Positions 1 through 9,928 of a stretch of DNA of 64,000 bases are shown one piece after another. A program made the translations under genes and the position numbers. Each line of letters starts with the position of its first letter. Position 1 is the first letter of the stretch. Under the pieces are notes generated by a model. The model was not told where the DNA came from. It was given only the letters and a program-made list of their open reading frames with translations, and made no database searches. Source of the stretch: Sapria himalayana (lineage: Eukaryota; Streptophyta; Magnoliopsida; Malpighiales; Rafflesiaceae); the NCBI GenBank assembly GCA_029783825.1, contig JAREIK010000767.1, positions 33,623-97,622 of the forward strand, written 5' to 3'.

Positions 1-3000
1 TAATTAAAATAGAATTACAAAACTTAAAATGATTAAGAAGCAAAGAAATATATATTACTATATAATAATTTTTTGTTTTTGAATTTTTTTTATTAAGTTT
101 ATCTATATTTTTTTAATGAAAAATAATTTATATTATTTATCTTTGTCTAACTCATAATTTATTTTGTAATTAATATTTATATATAAATAAACAAATTAAA
201 AAATAAAATGAATATTTAAAATTATCATAAAAAAAGTAAAATTTATTATTTATTATTTATTATTTAGTGATACCGATTTAATTTAAAATTTTATTAATAT
301 ATATTATAATGAAGATCAAAAAATAAATTAATAAACTATTATTAATAAAAGAGATATTACTTAAAATATATTTGCAGAACCCAAAATAATTCAAAATCTA
401 AGTAAATTATATTACTAAATAAAATTTTAAATTTTTGAAATTTTGTTTATTTTTATAAGCATAAATTATTTTTTTAAAAAATAATTTATTTAAATTATAT
501 GTCTCACTCATTATTTATTTTGTAATTAATATTTCTATAAAAATAAACTAAAAAATAATTAAAATGTATATTTAAAATTATAATGAAAACAAATAAAAAT
601 GAGATTTATTATTTATTATTTAGGTTATATAGGTTTAATGGTTTTAAGTATTTATGGGGTTTTGGGGTTTAGGAGTCTAAAGATTTAAATGTTTAAGCAT
701 TTAGTGGTTTATAACTTTTATTTGAATAAAAAAATAATAAATAAATTATTTTTGTGATATTTTATCATTTTTCAAAGTTATAACCTTTGAAAATATAATA
801 ATTTTTAAATTTTTTTCAAATATAAATATAATATTTAGTTATAATAATCTCAAAAATTATATAACATTTAAATTCAATATAAGTAATTTTATTGTTAGAT
901 ATTATACAATTGATCAAATAATAAATTAATAAACTATTCTTAATAAGATTGATAGCAATTAAAATATAATTGCAAAACCTATATTTAATGATTCAAAATC
1001 ATGTAAATTATATTACTAAATGATAATTTTTTGTTTTTAAATTATTACTTCTATTTATAAGATTATATATTTTTTTCGATTGAAAATAAATTATTAAAAT
1101 TATATTTGTCTCACTGTTTATTTATTTTGTAATTAATATTTCTATAAAAAATAAACTAATAAATAATTAAAATGAAACTTTAAAATTATAATGAATAGAA
1201 ATTAAAATGAGATTTATGATTTATTATATGTTGTATACTAGTTTAATAGATTATTAATTTAGGGGTTTTGTCGTTTAGGAGTTTAGCAATTTATGTTTTT
1301 AGGCATTTAGTGGTTTATAGTTTTTATTTATATAATAAAAATAAAAATATAAATTTTTTGATTTTATCTGATTTTCAAAGGTTATATCCTTGAAAAATAA
1401 TTTAATTTTTAAGATTTTTTGAAATGTGAATACCATGTATAATTATATTAATCTTTCTAATTATATATCATATAAATTCAATTTAAACAAATTTAATGAT
1501 AGATAGTATAATAATGATCAAAAATTAAATTAATAAACTATTATTAATAATATAGATATTAATTAAAATATATTTACATAACACAAAATGATTCAAAATC
1601 AAATCAAAATATATTACTAAATAATAATATTTAATTTTCAAATATTTTCTTCCTTTTATAAGCTTACATTTTTTATTGATTAAAAATAAATTATTTAAAA
1701 AATATGTGTTTCTCTCAAATTTTATTTTGTAATTAATTTTTCTAAATAATTAAACTATGAATAATTAAAATGAATATTTAAAATTATAATAAATAGAAAT
1801 TAAAATGAGATTTATTATTTATTAAGTAGTATATAAATGTTAAATGGTTTATGTATTTAGGGGTTTCGGGGTCTATGAGGTTATTGATTTAAGTAAGTAA
1901 GCATTTAATGATCTATAGGTTTTATTTTAAAAATGAAATAACAAAAAATTTATTTTTATTATTTTTTCTCATTTTTTAAGGTTATAACCTTTGAAAATAT
2001 AATAATTTTTAAATTTCTTTTAAAAAGTGAATACAATATATATTTATAATAATCATAATAATTATATATCATATAAATCAATATAAACAATTTTATTAAT
2101 AGATATTCTAATAATTATCAAAAAATAAATTAAAAATCTATTATGAATAAGATTGATATTACTTAAAATATAATATCAAAACCTAAAATGATTCAAAATT
2201 AAATCAAAATATATCACTAAATTATAATTATTTGTTTTTAAATTTTTCTGATTTTAATAAGCTTATCTATTTTTTGATGAAAAATATTTTTAATAAATTA
2301 TATTTTTAACTCATAATTTATTTTATAATTAATATATATATATAAATAAAAAACTAAACAATCAAAATTAATTTTTTAAATTATAATGAAAACAAATAAT
2401 AATGAGATTTATTAAGTATTATTTAGGGTATACTGGTTTAAAGTAGTATCTCTATAGGGGTATCGAGATTTTGTAGTTTTGTGATTTAATTGCTTAGACA
2501 TTTAGTTGTGTATAGGTTTTATTTAAACAATGAAATAACAAAAAAAATTATTTTTTTTTATTTTTTGTCATTTTCAAATGTTATCATCTTTGAATATATA
2601 AAAATTTTAAATTTTTTTTCAAAAGTGAATACTATATTTAGTTATAATAATATTTATATTTATATATCATATAAATTCAATATAGATATTTTTATTGAAA
2701 AATATTCTAATAATGATCAAAATAATAATAATAATATATAATTAATAAGATAGATATCAATTAGAATATTGTTAAAACCCCTAAAATGATTCAGAAGCAA
2801 AACAAAATATATTACTATATAATAATTTTTTGTTTTAAAATTTTTTTTTTAAAAGTTTATCTATATTTTTTTGATTAAAAATAATTTATATACATTATAT
2901 TTGTGTAAATCTTAATTTATTTTGTTATTAATATTTATATAAAAATAAACAAATAAATAATTAAAATGAATAGTTAAAATTATAATGAAAAAAAAATGAG

Positions 3001-3029
3001 ATTTATTATTTATTATTTAGGGTATACCG

Positions 3030-3190
3030 GTTTAATTTAAATTAGATCTGTCTCACTAATAATTTAATTTGTAATTAATATTTCTATAAAAATAAACTTA
3101 TAAATAATTAAAATAAAAATTTAAAATTGTACAGAATAAAAATTAAAATGAGATTTATGATTTATTATTAATGTATACCAGTTTAATGGT
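3030..3190 (+). repeat. Truncated satellite piece (type H) with recurrent deletion junction
   Basis: The TATACCGGTTTAAT box is joined directly to TTAAATTAGATCTGTCTCAC, skipping the 8-bp array, the dyad and about half a unit. The same join occurs near 10720, 13860, 15225, 16570, 24425, 28610, 33485, 39290, 40620, 42480, 46195, 47360, 51475, 54525, 56500, 57265, 58630 and 59980, some with a degraded TATACC box. One deletion that was then copied as part of a larger repeat explains this better than independent deletions. H is always followed, in the satellite's own forward sense, by B-like sequence, which makes it a lineage marker. Confidence 0.85.
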
Positions 3191-3294
3191 TTTGACATTT
3201 AGGTGTTTAGAGATTTATCTTTTTAGGCATTTAGTATTTTATAGGTTTTATTTAAACAATAAAATAACAAAAAGAAATTTGTAATATTTTCTCA

Positions 3295-3320
3295 TTTTCA
3301 GAGCTTATAACCTCTGAAAA
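3295..3320. repeat. Satellite dyad with paired arm changes
   Basis: The left arm reads CAGAG where the consensus is CAAAG, and the right arm reads CTCTG where the consensus is CTTTG, so base pairing between the arms is kept despite a substitution in each. The centre is CTTATAACC, so one pair beside the centre is lost. Confidence 0.7.
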
Positions 3321-4353
3321 TATAATAAAATTTAAGATTTTCTTAAATATGAATACAATATTTCGTTATAATAATATTAATAATTATATATCATATAAAT
3401 TCAATATAACAATTTTATTGAAAGATATTATAATAATGATCAAAAATTAAATTAATAAAAAATTAATAATAAGATAGATATTAATTAGAAAATATTTAGA
3501 AAACCCAAATTGATTGAAAATTAAAGTAAAATATATTACTGAATAATAATTTTTAATTTTTAAATTTTACTTCTTTTATCAGCGTATATATCTTTTTTGA
3601 TTAAAAATAAATTATTAAAATTATATTTGTCACACTCATAATTTATTTTGTAATAAATATTTCTATAAAAATAAACTAATAAATAATTAAAATGAATATT
3701 TAAAATTATAATAAATAGAAATAAAAATTAGATTTATTAATTATTATGAATTATATAGCGGTTTAATGGTTTATGTATTTAGGTATTAAAGGGTTTAGAA
3801 ATTTACTTTTTTAATTATGTATCCATTTAGAGGTTTATAGGTTTTATTTTAAAAATAAATATAAAAATAATTTTTTTTTATTAATTTTTGATATTTTAAA
3901 AGGTTATAATCTTTGAAAATATAATAATTTTTAATTTTTTTTTCAAATGTGAATTCAATATTTAGTTATAATAATCATTATATTTCTTATAATTATCAAA
4001 AAATAAAATAATAAAATTATTATTATTAACATAGATATCAATTAAAATATAATTAAAAACCTAAAATGATTCAGATGCAAAGCAAATTATATTACTATGT
4101 AATAATTTATTTTTAATTAATGTTTATATAAAAATAAACAAATAAATAATTAAAATTAATATTTAAAATTATAATGAAAAAATAAAAATGAGATTTATTG
4201 TTTATTATTTAGGATATATCTGATTAAAAAAATTATATATTTAGTGATTTCGAGATTTAAAAGTTATTCATTCAAGTATTTATGCATTTAGTGGTTTATA
4301 GGTTTTATTTAAACAATGAAATAACAAATAAATTATTTTTGATATTTTTTCAA

Positions 4354-4381
4354 ATTTTCAAAGGTTATAACCTTTGAAAAT
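4354..4381. repeat. Perfect 28-bp palindrome, representative satellite dyad
   Basis: The core GGTTATAACC at 4363-4372 is flanked by ATTTTCAAA on the left and TTTGAAAAT on the right, a perfect inverted repeat with no spacer. It is the best kept landmark of the satellite unit and sits directly downstream of the 8-bp telomere-like array and an A/T-rich stretch. It could extrude as a cruciform or bind a dimeric protein; neither can be shown from sequence. Confidence 0.9.
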
Positions 4382-6321
4382 ATAATAATTTTAAAATTTT
4401 TTAAAAATGTGAATACAATATTTAGTAATAATTATTATTATAACAATATATAATATAAACTAAATATAAACAATTTTATTGATAGATATTATATCAATTA
4501 TCAAAAAATAAATTAATAATCTATTATTAATATGATAAATATAAATTAAAATTTAATTACAAAAACTAAAATGATTAAAAATCAAAGTAAATTTATTACT
4601 AAATAATAATTTTTGTTTTTAAGTTTTTGCCTCATTTTGTAAGATTATATTTTTTGTTGTTGAAAAATATATTATTTAAATCATATTTGTCACTCACAAT
4701 TAATTTTGTAATTAATATTTCTATAAATTATTTAAATTATATTTAAGGTTTACGAGTTTAAAGGTTTAAGTATTTAGGGGCTTCGGGGTTTAGGAGTTTA
4801 TAGATTTATGTATTTAGTAATTTAATAGTTTATAAGTTTTATTTAAACAATGATCTAACAAAAAATTTATTTTTGTTATTTTTTATCATTTTTGAAGGTT
4901 ATAACCTTTGAAAATATAACAATTTTGAAATTTTTTTTATATGTGAATACTATATTTAGTTATGATTATCTTAATAATTATATATCATGTTAATTAAATA
5001 TAAACAATTATAATGATAGATATTATATTAATGATCAAAAAATAAATTAATAAACTATTTTTAAATAGATAGATATTTTTTAAAATATATTTGAAAAATT
5101 TAAATTTATTCAAAATCAAAGTAAAACATAATAGTACATAATTATTTTTTTATGTTTTGCTTCTTTTTATAAATTAATATTTTTTTTATTAAAAGTAAAT
5201 TATTTAAATTATATGTATCTTCCACATAATTTATTTTTAATTTATAATTCTATAAAAATAAACTAATAAATAATTAAAATATATATTTAAAATTATAATG
5301 AATACAAATAAATTGAGATTTATTATATATTATATATTATATATTATTTATTATTTATTATCCATGATATAATTGTTTAATGGTTTAAGTATTTAGGCAT
5401 TTTGGGGTTTAGTGATTTAAGTGCTTATGCCTTTAGTGATTTATAGTTTTTATTTAAAGAATAAAAAAATTAAAAATTAAATTTATTGATTTTTTTGATT
5501 TTTATTAATTTTTGAAGGTTATAACCTTTGAAATTATAATAATTTTTAATTTTTTATTAAATGTTAATATAATATTTAGCTATAATATTCTTAATAATTA
5601 TATATAATGTAAACTCAATATAAGTAATTTTATTAATAGATATTATAATAATGATAAATAAAAGATTAATAAACTATTATTAATAAGAATGATATAAATT
5701 AAAATATAATTGCAAAAACTAAAATGATTCAAAATCAAAATAAAATATATTACAAAATAATAAATTTTTGTTTTTAAAATTTTGCCACTTTTTATAAGCA
5801 TATATTTTTTTTTGATAAAAAATAAATTATTTAAAATAGATCTATCTTACTAATAATTTATTTTGTAATTATTATTTCTATAAAAATAAACTGATAAATA
5901 ATTAAAATAAAAATTTAAAATTATACTTAATAAAAATTAAATTGAGATTTATTCTTTTTTATAAAAGTACACCTATTTAATTATTTAAGTATTTATAGGT
6001 TTTGTCATTTTCGAATTTAGCAATTTATGTTTTTAGGCATTTAGTGGTTTATAGTTTTATTTAAACAATAAAATAACAAAAATAAATTTGTAATTTTTTC
6101 TCATTTTCATAGGTTAAACATTTGAAAATATAATAATAATTAAAATTTTTGGAAATGTGAATACAATATTTACTTATAATAATTTTAAAAATTATATATC
6201 ATATAAATTAAATATAAACAATTTTATTGATATATATTATAATAATGATCAAAAATTAAATTAATAAACTATTAATATTAATATTAATATTAATTAAAAA
6301 ATATTTTCAAAACCCAAATTG

Positions 6322-6326
6322 ATTCA
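6322..6326. other. Satellite orientation switch, forward to reverse (head-to-head)
   Basis: Left of this point the unit reads CCCAAATTGATTCA in forward sense; right of it the sequence reads ATTCATTATAATTTTAAA, the reverse complement of another part of the unit. The five bases ATTCA belong to both parental sequences, a 5-bp microhomology. No non-satellite DNA lies at the junction. Confidence 0.85.
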
Positions 6327-6817
6327 TTATAATTTTAAATATTCATTTTTATTATTTATTTGTTTATTTTTATATAAATATTAATTGCAAAATAAATTAT
6401 GAGTTAGACAAATATAATTTATATAAATTATTTTACATTAAAAAAATATAGATAAACTTATTAAAGACGAAAAAATTCAAAAACAACAAATTATTATATA
6501 GTAATATATTATTCTTTGCTTCTGAATCATTTTATGTTTTGTAATTATATTTTAATTAATATCTATCTTATTATTAATAGATTATTAATTTATTTTTTGA
6601 TCATTATTAGAATATGTATCAATAAAATTGTTTATATTGAATTTATATAATATATAAATATAATGATTAGTATAAATTAATATTGTATTCACATTTGAAA
6701 AAAATTTAAAAATTATTATATTTTCAAAGGTTATGACCTTTTAAGATATCAAAAAATAATAAAAATATATTTTTTGTTATTTTATTTTTTAAATAAAACC
6801 TATAAAAAACTAAATTC
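6327..6817 (-). repeat. Satellite block 2a, reverse orientation, up to the hAT insertion
   Basis: Less than one reversed unit. It carries a dyad with core GGTTATGACC at 6729-6738 and the beginning of the reversed 8-bp array (CCTATAAAAAACTAAATTC). It is cut by the hAT element; the unit resumes at 9,921 with CTAAATGCATATAAAC, matching type C units elsewhere. Confidence 0.92.
6810..6817. repeat. hAT target-site duplication, left copy
   Basis: CTAAATTC here pairs with CTAAATGC at 9921-9928, 7 of 8 bases identical. Eight bases is the standard hAT duplication length. Undisturbed type C units (for example near 14,415 and 41,685) read CTAAATGC once at this place, so the right copy is the ancestral form. 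Confidence 0.85.
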
Positions 6818-6835
6818 TAGGGGTGCTCATGGGAC
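6818..6835 (+). repeat. hAT left terminal inverted repeat
   Basis: TAGGGGTGCTCATGGGAC matches the reverse complement of the right end (TAGGGCTGCTCAGGGGAC) at 16 of 18 positions. A TAGGG start is typical of many plant hAT ends. Confidence 0.9.
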
Positions 6836-6962
6836 GGGATGGGATGGGGATTACAAATCTCCAGTCCCTTCCCATAGTTCGGAGATTTTTTTTATTTGAA
6901 GATCCAGACTCATCCCATAGGTTGAAAATATCGGGATGGATGGGATGTAGGTCGGGGATTTT
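6828..6962. promoter_or_regulatory. hAT left subterminal G-rich motif cluster
   Basis: Repeated GGGACGGGAT, GGGATGGGGAT, CGGGATGGATGGG and GGTCGGGGAT motifs lie just inside the left terminal repeat, and related motifs occur at the other end. In hAT elements such subterminal motifs bind transposase (family knowledge). Binding here is inferred. Confidence 0.55.
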
Positions 6963-7455
6963 GGGTAGGAGCAAACTGGTTCCGGGACGGAACGGAGTTT
7001 GAACATTTTTTTCAATTTATTTTCTTCAAACCGACCAAGTTAGTTCATGTCAAAACGATTTGTTCTACCATTTATCATTCCTTAGTTATGTATCTTTCAA
7101 ACTCAAATTGGGCCAATTTTATTTTGTCAAATAGGCTGAATACCAGAAAAGAGTTCCATTACCTTGTCAAAAGCTTTGATGTGCAGAAAAGAATAGAAAT
7201 GTTAAATAGAACGGGACCGAGTTGTGTGCTTAATTAGGTTCTTTGTTTTGTCACAAGTTGGCTTTGTTCAGCCGAGTGAAATTTAACCATAATAGCAATA
7301 CTACATTTTTTACACAATTACTTAAGATATTAAGGAATAGCTAAAGATGACCACAAACATTGGTAGCAGCAATTACTACTTAAGTAATTGCTAAAATTAG
7401 GCAGCTTAATATAACAAAAAAAATACAACTAATAACAACCATGATAATAATCATT

Positions 7456-9314
7456 TCAAAGTTTGTCTTCCAAGTACCTATCCAACTCTTCCAAAGCTAC
7501 AACTTCTTGTTCTTTCTCCAATTCAACAAAAAAAATCAACATAAGTATCACTACCTTCAAAGAAATCATCATTTCTCTTCGACACAGTCGAAGATAAATC
7601 ATCTTCTTTTGATTCATCATCATTTAAATCTTTATAAACATCCAATCATCTCATTTAAAGCATTTATAACCCTTTTCACCAAATTTTTAGCCAATTTCTC
7701 TCCATAATGCTAAGTGTACTTAATCTTGAGATATTTGATCTTATATCTGGGATCCAACACTACCGCTACAAAAAGCATAATATTTGTTGACTGAAGAGAA
7801 CCCCAATATTTGTTGAATTTATGCATCAATTTCATACACATTTTAGACACCATTGTATCTCTACTATATCCACAAAGCTCAATTTTTTTTCAAAATTCGA
7901 ATAATCTCAGGAAAATAAACACTAGCGGTAGAATATTATGAGCCAGAAAATTTACAAGTTAGCTTATAAAAAGTTTTAAAGAAACGAGCCAAAATTTTGG
8001 CATTTGTTCAGTCTCTCTCAATTGGAACGTTTGAACCAAACTCCTTCAAAAACCTTTTGTCTATGTTCTCCAACTTATCAAATTCTTTTTGATATTTTTT
8101 ATCAGTTTGTAACATCAAATAAGTTGAATTCCATCTTGTAGGACAATCTAATTGCAATGAAGAATCATATGTCAAGTTTGCTTCTTCAACACATAACTTA
8201 AACATATCTAATCTTTTAGGACTACTCCTCTCATATTTTACCACACCTCTAATTTTTTGAATAGCACCCTCAACTACTGCAATGCCATCTCTACCAATTA
8301 AGTTTAAGATATTAGCACAACATCTCATATGAAAATGCTCGCCTCTCAAAGGTAGAACACTTTTTTCACAAGCCTTTTTTGCAATTGTTCAACTACAACA
8401 TCATTATTTGATGCATTGTCAATAGTAATGAACATCAACTTTCTCAAACCCCATTCATTCATGCAAAACACAATAGCATTTCTAATATTAACACCTGAAT
8501 GACTTTTAATTGCACAAAAGTTCAAAAGCCTTTTATACATATTCCAATGAGAATCAATGAAATGAATAGTCAAACATATATAAGACAAATTTTGAATGCT
8601 AGTCCAAGTGTCAGTCGTCAATGAAACTCTACAACAATGAGATGATATGCTATCGAATAATTTCTTCTTTTCCTTCACAAACAAAGAAAAACAATCGCTC
8701 AATATAGAGTCCCTAGATGGAATTTTAAATTTAGGCACAATAAATTAACAAAACTCCTTAAACTCATCCCTCTCAACAAAAAAAAATGCAATTCATCTTT
8801 TATGATCATTTTCATAAAAGCCTCCCTAACTAGTTGTTGATCAAATAGCCAACAAGTTAATTTATTATCCTCTGAACTAGTACCTTTAGTGAAACTCAAC
8901 AAAGATTGTGACTTCTCTTTACCTTTGTGAGCTTCTATTAAGTACTTTTTGTGTGGAAATTTTCCGACAAGTCTCTCTCAAGTATTTCCATATACACGAA
9001 GTACCTTGATCACTTTTTGCCAAATATTATTTCCTACACCATATACAAGCTGCCCTACCAGTTTCATTTCCCTCTAAATCAACTAATATCTCATAAGTTT
9101 CCCAAAGAGTAGACATATACTTTTTATGAGCTTGAGGTTCAGATGTATCTTGACTTTCTTTTACAATTGGAATTGAAGATCCTGGCCTAACAATAGGGGG
9201 GTTCGTGAAAAGATGATGATTGGATTTACCAGTACTTTCATCATTTGAGATGTGATCATCTTCAATTTATTATATTTTTCTTTTACCGCTAGATTGTGCC
9301 ATCTTCATTGCCAT
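7456..9314 (-). pseudogene. Broken hAT transposase, RICESLEEPER/BED-finger type
   Basis: The start is the ATG at 9314-9312 (MAMKMAQSSGKRKI), followed by in-frame TAA TAA. The same frame then continues through an acidic linker into a degenerate BED zinc finger (9,030-9,120) with W, Y and a CxxC pair, but with a TAA at 9027-9029. After a frameshift comes the helical region (8699-8902, LLSFTKGTSSEDNKLTCW), another slip in a T-rich tract near 8,780, and the RNase-H-like core: first Asp in TTDTWTS, second Asp in TIDNASNND (8346-8738). After one more shift follow RGEHFHMRCCANILNLIG and LDCPTRWNSTYLML (8008-8349), then WGSLQSTNIMLFVAVVLDPRY further down. The last recognisable piece is LEELDRYLEDKL, then a stop at 7456-7458. 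The C-terminal hAT dimerisation domain, which holds the third acidic catalytic residue, is absent. At least four stops and three frameshifts show it is dead. Family call confident; exact subfamily less so. Confidence 0.93.
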
Positions 9315-9675
9315 TAATTAATATGATATGTTAAGCATAAATATATATAAATATTTTAAACAAGCAAGCTCTACAAAACTTACTGTAACACATTCAGCCC
9401 ACACATTCAGCCCAACCACAACACCACAATCAATACTCAACAAAACTGAATGAGACATATAATAATAATAATTAATCACTCAATTCTCGTCAGAAAAACA
9501 AACCAAAAGGCTGGTGGCATCTGAGATAAGGTGGTAGCAACCAGAAGTGCTTCGGACAAGGGCTGGACCTAACTGAACACGGCTGGAACAACATGAGGTG
9601 GCCTGGAACTCATCGGAACAGCAAAAGGTGCATCAGAATTGGATGGGCAGAAGCGGAATTGGTTGCATCTTCATG

Positions 9676-9719
9676 TTATATATATATATATATATGTGTA
9701 TATATATATATATATATAT
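9676..9719. repeat. (TA)n microsatellite interrupted by TGTG, inside hAT
   Basis: Two TA runs separated by a single TGTG, located between the transposase start and the right end of the element. It inflates a chance open frame across it; no coding meaning. Confidence 0.9.
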
Positions 9720-9740
9720 TCTTCGTTCTAGTATCAGGTT

Positions 9741-9895
9741 ATTAGGACGGGATGGTTCTCGGGAGAGATATTGCTTACATTCCGGAACCATCCCAAAAGA
9801 AAAAATATGTGAGAGAATGGGACGGGAAAAGTCAAAGTCAACAGATTTTGTCCGTCCCGATTCTTTTGGGATAAATCTTAAGGTCGGGTCACGAA
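9741..9895. promoter_or_regulatory. hAT right subterminal G/C-rich motif cluster
   Basis: GGACGGGATGG, CCATCCC, GGGACGGGAAAAG, GTCCGTCCCGA and GGTCGGGTC occur in both orientations close to the right terminal repeat, mirroring the left cluster. Likely remnants of transposase-binding sites (inference from the family). Confidence 0.5.
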
Positions 9896-9902
9896 TCTTC
9901 TA

Positions 9903-9920
9903 GTCCCCTGAGCAGCCCTA
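9903..9920 (-). repeat. hAT right terminal inverted repeat
   Basis: GTCCCCTGAGCAGCCCTA, the reverse complement of the left terminal repeat with two mismatches. Confidence 0.9.
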
Positions 9921-9928
9921 CTAAATGC
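9921..9928. repeat. hAT target-site duplication, right copy
   Basis: CTAAATGC, matching the left copy CTAAATTC except for one base. The satellite reading frame of the 8-bp array continues directly from here. Confidence 0.85.

Larger units (their letters stand above)
1..6326 (+). repeat. Satellite block 1, forward orientation, about 10 units
   Basis: Tandem A/T-rich units in the orientation where the 8-bp array reads TTTAG on the plus strand. Dyad cores (GGTTATAACC or close variants) lie near 781, 1385, 1985, 2584, 3307, 3906, 4367, 4901, 5521 and 6116. The spacing is mostly about 600 bp, with a longer interval (about 722, containing a truncated H piece) and shorter ones (about 460 and 535). 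Unit types in order are A (640), B (1230), C (1830), D (2430), H (3030), B (3190), C (3770), E (4210), F (4745), G (5360) and B (5970). The order B-C-D-H-B-C-E-F matches, inverted, that of 40.7-44.3 kb. No coding potential is credible; open frames here are A/T-rich chance frames. Family identity is seen directly; chromosomal location is unknown. Confidence 0.93.
6818..9920 (-). mobile_element. Defective hAT (Ac/Tam3 superfamily) DNA transposon, 3,103 bp
   Basis: The element is bounded by 18-bp terminal inverted repeats and an 8-bp target-site duplication and interrupts a reversed satellite unit. Inside is a decayed RICESLEEPER-like transposase on the minus strand. Both subterminal regions carry repeated GGGACGGGA/GGGATGGG motifs, as expected for subterminal transposase-binding clusters of hAT elements. 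Its base composition is clearly less A/T-rich than the satellite. Removing the element and one duplication copy restores a normal type C unit, so insertion happened after the satellite array had formed. It cannot move on its own because its transposase is broken and truncated. It might have been cross-mobilised, since both terminal repeats survive (inference). Confidence 0.93.

Noticed and set aside
2490..2741. 83-codon open frame in satellite (also 11647-11874, 31106-31373, 41432-41614, 51639-51839, 57497-57688)
   Set aside because: All lie in the A/T-rich satellite, translate to F/I/N/Y/K-rich low-complexity text, and the homologous positions in sister units are closed by stops or shifted.
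1..6326. Plastid or mitochondrial genome origin suggested by the high A/T content
   Set aside because: No organellar genes, tRNAs or rRNAs are seen over 64 kb, and tandem satellite with a nuclear hAT element argues for nuclear DNA.
7441..7707. Plus-strand frame of 88 codons inside the hAT element
   Set aside because: It is the antisense shadow of the transposase C-terminal part.
9598..9903. Plus-strand frame of 101 codons across the hAT right end
   Set aside because: It spans a (TA)n microsatellite (translated as YIYIYI) and the subterminal repeats; no domain.
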